Under the pieces are notes generated by a model that was not told the DNA's origin, searched no databases, and saw only the letters and a list, made by a program, of their open reading frames with translations. Of a DNA stretch of 64,000 nt, positions 1 to 12,197 are shown one piece after another. The number at the start of each line of letters is the position of its first letter. Position 1 is the stretch's first letter. The translations under genes were made by a program, and so were the position numbers. The DNA lies in the NCBI GenBank assembly GCA_020466095.1, contig CM035808.1, positions 40,249,999 through 40,313,998 on the forward strand, given 5' to 3'. The stretch is from Chlorops oryzae (taxonomy: Eukaryota; Arthropoda; Insecta; Diptera; Chloropidae).

Positions 1-1312
1 CTTCTCCTGTTTTTTTTTTTTTAAATAATGTTGATGTTGATAAACGGCATCATTTGTTGCTTAAAGAATTGCTACAAAATTCATGTCTGGAAACAAATAT
101 CCAGAAACAAAAGTTTTTCAAAACTGAGCTTCAAATTGTATAAACATGACCCACTGTGTGTTCACTTCTACGTTATTCTCTTGCACTCAAACAATTTCCA
201 TTGTATATAACCGACTGTTTACTATATTTGGGCACAGACTATGTAGTCAATGCTGTCATAGCTTCCACTCATATCTACCGAACAAAATGAATAAAAAAAA
301 AATAAAAAAAAAAATAAAAAAAATTAAAACATCTATAAAGCTTTCACGACTGCTGTCGTTGTTGCTGTTGTTATTTCATTATCGTGCGACCTTGAGAGTA
401 AAGAATTTATTGCTTCACGTGTGCAAACAAACTTCATTGAATGAGAAAGCAAATGCCATGCCACGCCACGCAACGCCACCGCACACAAAACTGCGCATCT
501 ACTTACTCATCGAATGCGTAACATTTTTTATGTGTGCTTTTTTCCTCCTCTTCTTCTTCTCACATTTTATGTTATGTATCCACTTTGTGAGAGCACCAAA
601 TCCCTTTTCAACCACCCCCTCCCTCCTCCCTTCAACGACACATCATATAAAATCGCATGTTTTCTCTCTCCTTTTTTTTTTGGTGAGGGCAAGGATCCAC
701 TTTTGTCTGGACTAGAATGCTTGAATTAATAATGAACGAGCGAGCGAGCGGCGAACTCTCAAATTGTTCAACACTGGATGAGACGATGGTGACAATGGTT
801 AGGGGGATCAGACAGACCGCGGCCACGACCCGACCCCGATAACGACCACGACTGCCGTTATCCGCGTCGTTGTTATCATTGAACTCATTTTCTAGAACTT
901 TGTCGAAGCTGTACTCCCATTCACTCGACTCGATTCGATTCGGGGGCTTCGTAAGGAAAAGCTGAGGATGAAAGGAAATTTGCCGCAAATCCGTTTCTCT
1001 CCTGGTGCGTATTTTTTGCAGCAGCAGCAGAAATTTACGTGACCGGCAGAGGAGCAGAGAGCGAACTGTGGTGGGCATGGAAAGAAGTGTGTGCTTAGCT
1101 TTAACCATTTTGGGCTGTGGCGCTTTTTTTTTTTTTTTTTGTAGGTACACACAACAATTCATGCGACTGTGGCTATCTTTTTGCTCTCTGGGGCATAATA
1201 TGGCAAGAGCGCTGCACAGACACATAAATTATCTGACGCATTTGATGCTGCTGCAGACATCAGAATGTGATAAGATCGAGAAATAATAGTAACAGGTAGA
1301 GTAAAAACACAG

Positions 1313-1398
<86 letters not shown>
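1313..1398. repeat. (GA)n microsatellite
   Basis: About 86 bp of nearly pure GA dinucleotides within dm intron 2. GA repeats can bind GAGA factor in flies; no further support is seen here. Confidence 0.95.
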
Positions 1399-1400
<2 letters not shown>

Positions 1401-3529
1401 CGAAATTTGCGTGTTATTTTCTTTTTTCCCTCTTGATGGGTTCAATGTTTCAACAGAATGCTAAAAGGATGTAAGTCGGGGAAAAGCTTTCGAAGAACGG
1501 GCGTGGTCTGTCTCGAATTATCCATTTCAAAGGGTTGAAAAACAAAACAATCTGTTGAAAATATTAATGCAAAGTATGTACCGATAGTGTGAACACCTCG
1601 ATAACATGAACACATAGACTGAGGCGTATATAACAAAATACGCTGGTATTCAAATATGTAGGTATAATAAAACCTTTTGCGAGAAGGCCGGCGGTCCAAG
1701 AAGAAATGACATTACAAAGGTGAGCTGCGAGATTTGAGATGAAAAATGGGCGTGGCTCTCTCCTTTCTTCTTCTCATAAATATCTAAATCTTATCCTACT
1801 TCCACAATGAAGCACGAGGTGGTGTCCCTACTTCACATCCGCCTAAATGTGGCACTACTTCCTCGAACATTCATCAATCGAACTTATTATGTATCTTCGT
1901 GACCTCGAAGAGAGGGGCGGCAATAATTCATCGTATTTCCAATTAGTCATAAAATCGAAAATAGTCTTCTTTTTACGACCTCTTCCTTAAGACCGCACTT
2001 ATGTAAACCATGTTTTTATTGCGCCTTCTCGTGCATGAATGAAAGCAAAAAAAAAAAAAAAAAACAAATCAAATTGAACGAAATTGAAAGAAGTTTTACG
2101 AACACGCCAGAGCCTAAGAGCAGTCCATCCAGTCCCCACCAGCACGGCGAGATAGACGGACCCAGACCAATCGACCGACCGGGCCTCTGAATATAAATAA
2201 CTTTTTAAACGGTTTGGCGCCCAAAAAGCGTAACCAACTGAAATACATACACAAACCAATGAACAGAGAGACAACTTTGGGGCATAATGCGGAATATAGA
2301 GGAGAAACTAGATATGCGGAGAGACAAATTGGCAAACCCACACAAAGAATTAACAATAAACAAATGAAGAAAATTACGCAAAAAGAAGAGAACAAAAAAA
2401 GAAGAAAATGTTTATGCAATAAAAAATTTTCACACGAGCTCAAATCTTGAAAGTGATTTTTTTTTTGTCTTTTTCTTTTGCGCCAAATAAAGCATTCGTT
2501 GGGGGGGACGAGGAAGAAAGAGTAGAAAGAAAAATTACATTTTTTTTCTTTTGGTTGAAATTCTTTTATTTATTCTTTTTTTTTCCTTTTCGAAATATGC
2601 GCATTTTAGGCCTCTACTTATTTTCTCGCGACCTTGGATCCGATCATTACCATTTTTCGTTAGACGCAAAAAGTGCGAAATCGCCGTGGAGTAAGAATCG
2701 GAAACCGCGACGACGACTCACGGGCCTACTGCCAGCCTGGGAGCTTTCAAGTATTTTTTGGATACATGTTCATATGGGAGTATGGTTTGTATTTATTGTA
2801 CATATATATATTTTTTTAAGTATGTATGTATGTAATAATGTGCATGAGTGTGGGAAGGTCGTGGAAGGTTGGAGGAGCGATCACTGGGAACCGTGTACTT
2901 TGGCGCTGTTGTCGCTGCTCTTTTCTGTTTCTGTTGCTATTTGTAAACTCAATTAGAAAAGTAAACGTATGTAGGTAAGAACAGCATAAAAAAAAATCAC
3001 AAAAAAAGCGTGCTTGAACGATCTCAAAAAAAGAAGAAGAAAAATGGGGAAAATACAACTTCTGAAAAAGCGTGCAATATTAAAATGTGCGTTTCTATTA
3101 AGGCGATTCATTTACATTTGGGTTTTTAGGGCAGCGGTTCGTTGCCGGAGAGGAGGAAGACGATCGTGGCGAATTGTTGCGTTCCCAAATCGAGCTATAA
3201 TAGATTTTCAAATCATTCAAAGAATAATTATAAATTCAGAAAGATACTGAACTACCAAAAAAAAAAAAAAAAATACAGTAGGTACTTGGCAAGAGATCAA
3301 CTAATTATTTAACAAAATTTTTAGCATCGAAGGACGTTTGTTTGACGATGTTATTTTAGGTTAGAACAGCAAGAAGAGGATCAAAAGAATCTCGATGCAC
3401 GATCTGAAAGAGGACGAAGCTACAGTGAAGCTTCAGTGGACAGACAGAATTGGTATGTGGTACCGAGAGAGAATTGGACACTCGGCCTCGGCGGGGATGC
3501 TAGAACTTAAGATGGATGAGAAGAAGATT

Positions 3530-4400
3530 TAGGGGTTAAGGATCATGGAGGAGATTCGGATTGGAGGAGTAAACAGTAGAGGCGAAGATGCAAAAGAGCA
3601 AAGTGAAGAGGACAAGTAAAGGTAAGAGGATGGTAGAGAAAATTAGGGGGAATAAGAGCAATGAGGGAAAGTAGAATGTAGGGAGGAGAGTATTAAGGAG
3701 AATAAGAGAGTAGGTAGGGAGGACTAGAGAGAATGGGAGGATGGAGGAGAGAATAAGGGGAAACAAGATGATGGAGGAGATCATAAGAGGAAATAAGAGG
3801 ATGGAGAAGATTGAGGATGGGGGAGATTATAAGGGGAAATAAGAGTATGGAGGAGAGGATAAGGGGGGTAACGGAGGAAGGACAGGAATAAGAAGTAGAT
3901 GAATAGAGAAAAAAGCAAAAAGGAAGAAAGGAAGAAAGGATTATGGAGAATAAGAATAACTAAAGGACAAATAATAAGAGTAAGAGAATACAGAAGAGGA
4001 TTGGGAGGGACTAAGTAAAAGGAAAGAGGAGAAAATTGCAGACAATAAGAGTAACAAAATGAGGATTAGTGCGAATAAAATCATGAAGGGGAGGTTAACC
4101 CTAGAAAGATAACGTTATTTTTTTACCTTGAAAAGATAACGATACGCCTGAGCGACGTGTGTTTGTTTTTACTATCCTTAAGGAACAGATTGTAATTTAA
4201 ATACATTATTTAATTTATTGTCAGTCATTTCGGCTCATTTTAATAACCAAACTTGTATATATTAAAAGTAAATAAGAAAAAACTTAAATATGCTTTCAAA
4301 AGCGGGAGCAAAAAAATTAAAAATGACTACGTCTCGTAGGGTCTTTCTAGGGTTAAGGAGGAATAACAAATGAGAGGAAAGAATTATGGAGGATTAAGAT
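3530..4400 (+). repeat. Purine-rich (G/A) strand-asymmetric tract
   Basis: Roughly 870 bp in which the plus strand is overwhelmingly A and G (degenerate GGAGAATAAGAG units, period about 30). It is interrupted by the piggyBac-like MITE at 4099-4352. Long pyrimidine open frames on the other strand are by-products. Confidence 0.8.
4099..4352. mobile_element. piggyBac-type MITE
   Basis: Flanked by TTAA on both sides (4095-4098, 4353-4356). Termini are CCCTAGAAAGATAACG and, in reverse complement, CCCTAGAAAGACCCTACG. CCCTAGAAAGATA is the terminal sequence typical of piggyBac elements. At 254 bp there is no room for transposase, so it is non-autonomous. It sits inside the purine-rich tract, so it is younger than that tract. 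Confidence 0.85.
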
Positions 4401-7139
4401 GAATGGTCAAATTTTTCTCATTCTTTTGTATATTCCCGCTTTCAACTTCTTCCACTCTTCTTACCGATTCCATTTTAAAGGCAAATCTCTGTTGTACTTG
4501 AATCCATCCGAACAGCAATAAATTCTAGCAAAACTGATTTTTCCAAATTTTTATGACTTTCAATCAAAGATTTTTGTTGCGAAAATATCGTTTGTTTGTA
4601 AACTTGAGGTAATTTGCGCAAAAAAATTCCAAGAAAATTGCATGATTCGAAAATACAAAACAATTCAGCTTAATTAATTTTCTCGTTAGCGCCGCAACGA
4701 TATTGTAAGCAAAACAAAACCAAAGCAAGAAACGAAAGGCAAGGGGGATGGCTGAGGCGGAGGAGGAGGAGGTTCATTGAAAACAAAACAAACAGAAATT
4801 TCTTAGAAACGTCATACGAACTTTGAACACTGAATGTTAACAGAATTTTTTCTCTTTTTGTAAGGAAAAAAAAAAAAATTAACAAAAAAAAAACAACAAC
4901 AACAAAATCACGGACAGTTATGACACATATTCAGAGAGAAATTATTTTTGCATTCTAATGAAAAAAAGGAAGAACAAGAAGAAGACGACGGAGAAAATAC
5001 AAACAAATGAAATGCAAAAGGGGAAGAACGAAAAAGAATTCTCAGACTCAGATAACACAGACGACAGACGACGATGTGCTAAAATAGATAAATATGAATG
5101 TTCGAATGTATACAATCCATTCGCAAATAATAATAAAAAACAACAACAACAGAAAGGCTCACAAAAAATGCCAAATATAAACAAAGACGATTGAATTTCA
5201 AGTGAACCAACGTAAATCCGGCGAAAAAATATTCAAGCATTTCTGGTTTCGTGTAGATTCCCGAGAATGCAATACAAGATCATTCATACAACAGGAAAGA
5301 GAGGGAGGGGATGGAGAGGGTGTGTGTGTTTCGTGTGCGGTGGTGAGTGGGTGGGAAGAAGAGAGAGGGGGTTCTTGCACGAATACATCGATATGGCCGA
5401 TAAATTTGTTTTTTTTTTGCAGGTTTCAAGTGAATGAATTGTTGACACATTTTTATTGGGATATCAAATCCATCATCCGAATTCTGGGTCCGGTGGGACA
5501 TTCCATAGAAGTTTCTCAAGAAAAGCTTTAAAAAATGTTGTTGTTTTTTTCCCTTTTTTTTCTAATAAAGGCATGTGGCTGAGAGTGGACGACTGTCCCC
5601 AATTCAAATAATGTGGAAAATATTTTTGAACTTCCGTTTTGGAGCTGAACCGAAACGCTAACAAAAAATTTTATATAGACAACAAAATTAAACACAGTAT
5701 ATTTCCCCAAGTAAAAGTACTTGACTGGTAAAATAAATACTCTCTCCCTCCTTCCGGACATCCCTCTGAAAAGGACACTCTTTGGGGAATGCACTAATAT
5801 TCATGCTTCCTCATAAGCGGACATACTTTCCGGTCCCGTAGGTGCCCGCTTAAGAGAGAATAAACTGTATATATATAAATAAATAATTTATCAATAAAAT
5901 AAATTAACAACCAAAAATAAAAAATCAAAAAGAAATATACTTATAAGAAATTAATAAACTAAAATAAATGAAAAAAAATAAATAAATAAATGAATTAAAT
6001 AAATAAATATACACATAGATAATAAAAAAATATTTTATAATATTTAGAAAATTATAAAAAACTAAAATATAAAATATCAATAAAAAAATTAATAAAAAAA
6101 ATAAAAATAAGCATTTAAATAAATAAAATAAATTTAAATATGCATTAGATAAATAATAAATAAGTATATTGAAAAACATGAACAAAATTATTTAAAAAAA
6201 TAAATTGATTAATAAAAAAAATAAAATATAAAAAAATAAAATAATATCTTAAAATGAACTGCCCATAAAAGAGCCCCTTTTCGTACATTTCCACGAAATT
6301 CAAATCCTGTTTTGACAGTTAATCTCTCAAAGAACTCAAGACCGGTTGAACGAATTTAATTTGAGCGCGAAAAAATATTGCCACAAATTTTTAAAAACCC
6401 ACCTAGCAACGCCAGCAAAGAGTTAGTGAAGAGAAAAAAATTTTATAAAAATTATTAAACAAAAAATAATCTACAGGAAAAGATTTACCGCAACAAACTG
6501 CTGAAACATGCCGGCAACACCCAAAAATCAAAAGGAAGTAAAGAAGAGAAAATTTAAAACTACAATAAAAATAAATAATTAAAAAAAAAAAAAAAAAAAT
6601 ACACCGACTGACTGACGGCCATTCTGGCCCGGCCTGACTGACTGCGACAGACAAATCCCATTTACTCCGAAAGCAGATTTTTACGACCAACACAGCAGAA
6701 AAGCGAACGACATAGAGTGAGTGAGAGAGGCATAGAGACATAGAGGGGGGGCTAGCTAAACTATGCAACACAGCACAGAGTTTAGGGGGGACGACTTTGG
6801 AGGAGGACAGAAAATAAATGCAGAGCCTGCAATAAAAAATGCCAGAAAGTTGGCTGCTATGACAACAGCAAAAGCAGAGAAAAGAGAAAAAAAAAATAAA
6901 ATTGAAAAAACAAAAAGCAAAGTGCAACGTGAAGCTCAAGATACTACAATGGAACCGTATACTACGTCGACGTAAGTCATACATATATGTACCCGGCTAA
7001 GTACTACGACCCAATACTCACTATGACTACTACTACGACGACTTATACTATGTACAAACATTACCCTCTATAGATGTGGTATATATAATATTTATATTTA
7101 TAGTGGCTGCTACTATCAAAAGTCCAATAGAAAGAATAT

Positions 7140-7760
7140 TGTGCTCTGAGCGTAGGAACCACCGTCGGTCTGTCGTGTGTATCTGTAAATTGCAATGCGA
7201 AAAAACCGAACCTGCACACAACGAGCAACGAGCAGCTAGTAGAGTCGAACGAGCAGCCAGCCGCCAGCCGCCGCAGCCGCATAGTGTTGCCTTTGACGAC
7301 GGCCGCATTCTGACCGGCATTTTCTGTGAATGGATGGATACCGAGAGACGACTCGTTATCGAGACCTCTATTCATATATAAATTGCACATTTATATACAT
7401 ACATACATTCATACACGAATGTCTGGTCTGGTTCGGCATGCTTTGCCGGCAATCTGCTGCACACTACTCTGCAGTCGTGCGCTGCAAAAAGAAAAAGAAA
7501 AGAAGAACAAAAAAAACGCTTTTCGCGCCAAATTCTTCTCTTGCAGCAGCAGCGCAGCAAAGTAGTAAGCCAGCCATGCTATACAATCAGCGTTCGCTCT
7601 TTGGGCAGCGGCGGCGGCAACAATAGCTGCATGTGAATACCAGAGTCAAGCCGTCGGTTCGGTTATCATGCGCATGCGCAGTCAAGTGGGTTGCATTGTG
7701 GGGTCTGGTCTGTCTTTATACCGCATAAATAAAATGCCATGCGGACACACTACGCGAACG
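7140..7760. promoter_or_regulatory. GC-rich block in dm intron 2 with NRF1/EWG motif
   Basis: A CpG-richer island in AT-rich intron with CAGC/CGG repeats (7230-7300, 7545-7620). It contains the perfect palindrome TGCGCATGCGCA (7669-7680), the canonical NRF1 site; erect wing is the fly NRF1 family member. Could be an intronic enhancer or alternative promoter; the function is inferred. Confidence 0.35.
7669..7680. promoter_or_regulatory. NRF1/EWG-type palindromic binding site
   Basis: Exact TGCGCATGCGCA, the self-complementary NRF1 consensus. Such 12-mers are rare by chance in AT-rich DNA. Confidence 0.5.
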
Positions 7761-8521
7761 AGACCACAATTATAATCATAAGCCTAATGATGATCACATT
7801 TATAATGATGATTATCATGAGGATAATGATGGCTGCGATAGCTTTCAACGGACTAATGATAATTATGTTAATGCATTGAGCGGCAGCAGCGGCGGCGACG
7901 ACTGTGGCGTTGGCGTTCTCTTTTTCTTTCCGCTTTAGAAGCACTCGATTTTCGTCTTTGCTTTTTGGGGATTTATTAAATTTTTCTTTTCTATTCTTTT
8001 TCTTTGGTTATAGTAGTGCCGCCAATTTTTACGTCCGGATAGCATCAATCACATTTGCTGCAGTATTATTTATTTTTATTATTTATTTTGAGTAGAAAAT
8101 TATCTGTTTCGAAATGCATTGGAATTGAGAAAAAAAAGTAAAAATATTTGCAGTCAAGATTTAGACACACTGGAATATATGAAATTAAATTCAATCAGCG
8201 CGTATGGCGGAAATAGCGTCTAATGAAATTTTAATTTTTTATCATTATTTTATAATTTGTAATAAAATTTTAATTTTTTACCATTCTTTTATAATTTTTA
8301 ATAAGTGGGTATTACTTTTATTTTGATTATTGTTTCTATTATTATATTTATCTTAATAATTATATTGGTTTTTATTATTTTTGATTTTAAAACTTTTATT
8401 TTTCAAATATTTTATTTTGGGTTTTATTTTTTTGTTTTGAATTTTGGGTTTAAAAAAAAAATTTTTTTTATTTGAAACTTTTTTTTTTTAATTTTAAGTA
8501 AGTATATATGTACATAAGTAC

Positions 8522-8715
8522 CATGATACAAGAAAACAAGATAGCGCCACTTCAGCCCGATGATGTCACAAATACAAAATGAGAGCTCCATTGTTGTTGT
8601 TTTGCATGTTAAGCCCAACGTAACAACTATACTTGAGCATGGGAAACAACAACAATGCGAATGCTACAAAATAGCGGTACCCGAAGTGGCGCTATCTTGC
8701 TCTCTTTGTATCATG
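8522..8715. mobile_element. MITE with 9-bp target duplication
   Basis: 194 bp with inverted ends: CATGATACAAG on the left and CATGATACAAAG read from the right, plus an inner inverted block CAAGATAGCGCCACTTC. Flanked by perfect CATAAGTAC direct repeats (8513-8521, 8716-8724). Superfamily unclear: a 9-bp TSD suggests Mutator-like; if 8 bp is taken, P- or hAT-like. Confidence 0.85.
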
Positions 8716-10514
8716 CATAAGTACTTATTTTAAAAAAATTTTTATTTTTTTCATTTATTTAAAAAAAATTTTACTTTTTTAAATTTTTTTTATTTTGTTT
8801 ATGGTTTTTTATAGTTTTTTCCAATTGTTTTATACTACTGTATTTTCATTATTTGTTTTATTATTTTTATGATTTTTATAATTCGTTATAATTTATATAA
8901 GGTTTTATAATTTTTATTATTTTTATATTTTTTTTTATTATTTTTATCTTTTTATAATGTTTATTTTTTTGTAATTTTTATAATTTTCTATAATTTTTAT
9001 AATTTGTTTTTATTTGTTATTTATTATTAATTTATTTACTTATTCCTTTATTTAACAAAAGAAATCTTAATGAAAAATCTTCTAGACTTTTTCAAGGGCC
9101 CAATTAAGAGGTTCAATCTATAAATTGTAAACCGGGTGTGGCATCATTTTATACGATATTCGATTTCCGTTCCTCATCGTCAAATGGCAATGCACTCTCC
9201 CGTCATACACTTAAGGTTGACGCCGCATGGATGTCTGCCTTTTTGCCATCGCAACGACGTCAACGTCAAAAACGTTATAATAACTGACAAGGAGTCACAA
9301 AAAGCTGACACAGGAAAATGCTTATGCATGTGGAAATATATTTAGATAAAAAAAAAAAATAGTCTGATTTGCATTTTACCCATTTCCTCTTCTAATTGTA
9401 CCTTTGGTAATTTCCAGAAATCAACTCAACGTAAATTTTCTTCAAAGCAATAGAAACTGCCTTCAAGAGCCATTAGGCGAAATGAGCCAAGTAAAAAAAA
9501 TTAGAATTAAAATTTGTTTACTCAAGATTAAGTTCCGCAAAAAAAAAAAAAAAAAAAAAATAACAAAAAATCCGCCAACACGTGCCGACAATTATTCCTA
9601 AAAAAGCCACAAAAAGGACACACGCTTTTGTTTACAATGTATGGAATAATATAAATAACATGGAAGAAAAACCACAGACATCCTTGAAAGAAATGGGTGT
9701 TGTCTCTTAAATGACTACAAGAAATTGGAAGTGAAGAGAAAATCACAGTATAAAATTTCATTTCATCAAAAAGAGCAGCAAGAGAAAAAAGCGTGTCCAC
9801 AGAAAAAGGCTAAGCATACATTTGGGCGCTTAGCCATGTAGGTTCGATTGCGCAGTCGCACAAATTCTCAAAAAAAAAAAAAAAACAAGTAAATAAAGAT
9901 TGCCTTAAAAGGAAAAAGGGAAACTTTTCCATTTTGAAGACATGTGCAGGACAGAAAGACTTTCAGAGAGCAGAGACATGCATGAGAGTATTAAGCACAC
10001 ACACATACGTGAGAACGGGCTTGACAATCTACTACGCGAAGCACTTCAAACTTTTGGCGCCAACTTTATTAGACACTGCTTGAACGTAAATTTGTGGGTG
10101 GAGGAGGCAGCCGCCTTCGGCAGACGACAACGCCAGACCAACCCAAATCAGCGAAAGGCAGGCAGGAAGGCAGAAACGAAACGACCGGCATTGGGCCTTT
10201 TTTCATTTTGGAGTGTGTTGCCGGCAACAATGCTTCGAGTCGAGAGATATTAGGCCTAACGAAACAAATTTTTTGTTGGCATAGTACAGAGAATGGGGCG
10301 AAAAATTTAAGCATTATCGATTTCTTTCGTTTTTCTTTTGTAGCCTGTAGGAGGCTCATTTCATTTTGTACCACTGTTGGGTACGGAACTAGAAAGAGGG
10401 GTAATGAATGGTACAGGGTGGGTGAGGGATAGGGTATGAAGATAAGCGTGTAGGTCGACGTCTGGTAGAGACCGCCGCTGTTGTCAAGCAACATCGTGCA
10501 ATAGGAGAGTTGTA

Positions 10515-10562
10515 TGTAGCGTCATCATCATCATCATCATCATCGCCGTCGTCGTCGTCGTC
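10515..10562. repeat. TCA/TCG trinucleotide repeat
   Basis: Short run of TCATCATCA... then GTCGTCGTC in intron 2; no gene associated. Confidence 0.85.
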
Positions 10563-11699
10563 AATGGACGCAGCCTGTGAGGCAGCTGCTAAGACTGTAC
10601 ATAATACGTGGGCGTGTTGGGTTACAAGAAGTTGCAAGTGTGACTGCGGAGGAGCAGCGCATTATAGCACACTATTTTACCAAATGTGGGTGAAGATATA
10701 TAATCAAGCGATTTGTTTCTTCTTTTTAATTCAATTTTAAGTTTTATTAAGTGCCGCTGAGTCACGTCGGATTGCACTGCGTGTAGTTAGGCAGAGGTAT
10801 ATGCTATATAGTCGCCGTGTCATGCTGCAGACGATTGTCGGAACGGTATCTATGTAGGTCCGGACACATTGTTTTCTGCCTTACTGATATTCCTGCTGAG
10901 TAAAGAGACAGACTTACATACATTGTACATGCATACATGTCTACATTTGAGCAAACATCTCATTGTATACGACACGTTATCATATCGAAGCCTCCTACAC
11001 CTCCCATATTCCTCACAATCTCTGGCCATCCATAACATTCAACCGAATGAGTTTCATGCCTGTTCATTGTGATACACTTTTACGTTTAAATTGGACTACA
11101 AAGAATTCCTCTCACACCACCACGAACGCAAAAACAAAAAAAAAAAAGGAAAAAGAAAACAGTGTAATGTGAACTTAATTCGTTGTTTTTACTATAAATG
11201 TAGGGTCACTTTTTCAGTGTATGAGTGAGAATTTACGGTGATTTCACAATTCGGTGAAATGGTAACGAGCGATGATGACGCTTCACCGTCAGCATGACAA
11301 TACGAATTTTAGCATTTTAATTTTTCAGTTTTTGCTGTCATTGATTTCACATTTTTTGGCAATAGATTTATGACTTTAATTAGCTAAATTCCATTTTGGC
11401 TACATTGAGAGAAGTTACCGTGGAATATTCCACATAAGAATATTTCAATCAACTTTAAGTCTTTTGAAGCTTTTTTCTATATCAATGTTTTTAAGATCTT
11501 CTTCAGAGGACATTTTCCTATGTTTTTTAAAGTGTACAAATCGAATTGAGCAGTCTAAATCTAAAACTGGATTGATGAGTTTGTCATTTTTTTTTTTTAA
11601 GTTTTTTGTGAATTTTAATTTTTTTTCAATTTATTTTCTTTTTTTTTTTTTTTATTTATTTTCTAGGTGCCTTTCTATATTGCATTTTTTTTTTATTAA

Positions 11700-12110
11700 A
11701 AAATTTTTTTTTTTCGCAGTGTACCTTCGAATAAATTATTCAAAAAAGAACTACTCAACAATTTTATATTACTTTTTTAAAGTTTTTATGAATTTTAAAA
11801 TTTTTTAAAAGTTGTTCTTGAAAATATTTTGAATTTTTTCAGTGTATCTTCGAACTGAGCATTCAAAAAAGAACTACTAAACAGTTTTATATCACTTTTT
11901 TAAAAAGTTTTTTTTACAAATTTTTAAATTTTTTGAAAATTATTTAAATTTTCTTGAAACCTTTTTGCTTTTTTACAGTGTACCTTCGAATGGATAATTT
12001 TTGAAATGGTTCATGTCTCTTTTCTGCCTTTCTATACGTTTTCTGTGACTTTTCTGAACTAAAAATTTTTTAATAAAATTTTTTTCAGTGCACCTTCGAG
12101 TTGAGCGCTT
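11700..12110 (+). repeat. Degenerate tandem repeat, ~110-136 bp units
   Basis: Motif CAGTGTACCTTCGAA recurs at about 11717, 11840, 11976 and 12086, each after a T-rich run and followed by related sequence (ATTCAAAAAAGAACTACT). Lies within 500 bp of the intron 2 donor. Confidence 0.7.
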
Positions 12111-12190
12111 AAAAAATCTTTTGACCCACATAATTGAAAAAATAAATAGATCTTAAAAAAAAATAATTGTTTTTAAGGAAATTTCTCTCT

Positions 12191-12197
12191 ACTCACC
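12191..12197 (-). other. 5' splice site of dm intron 2
   Basis: Minus-strand sequence TCCG|GTGAGT is a near-consensus donor (GT at 12196-12195). It leaves one base (G) of the next codon, so the intron is phase 1 after DTPSDS. An unspliced reading hits TAG at 12191-12189. An A-initial next exon would restore the Asp or Glu seen after SDS in other Myc proteins. Confidence 0.9.

Larger units (their letters stand above)
1..12196 (-). other. dm: dm intron 2 (partial, 3' end outside window)
   Basis: No EIDVVS motif or basic helix-loop-helix sequence was found in any minus-strand frame here, so the last Myc exon must lie beyond position 1. Apart from the repeats and the GC-rich block listed separately, no gene is visible in 1-1300, 1400-3530, 4400-7100 or 8725-11700. 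These stretches are AT-rich with homopolymer runs (for example A-rich 5870-6250 and T-rich 8210-9060). Confidence 0.75.

Noticed and set aside
632..1225. 197-residue minus-strand frame
   Set aside because: Compositionally mixed with a poly-K run and no recognisable domain; no homology pattern I know.
11717..12100. TTTTTTCAG|TG repeats as plus-strand splice acceptors
   Set aside because: They are part of a degenerate tandem repeat and on the strand opposite to the gene.
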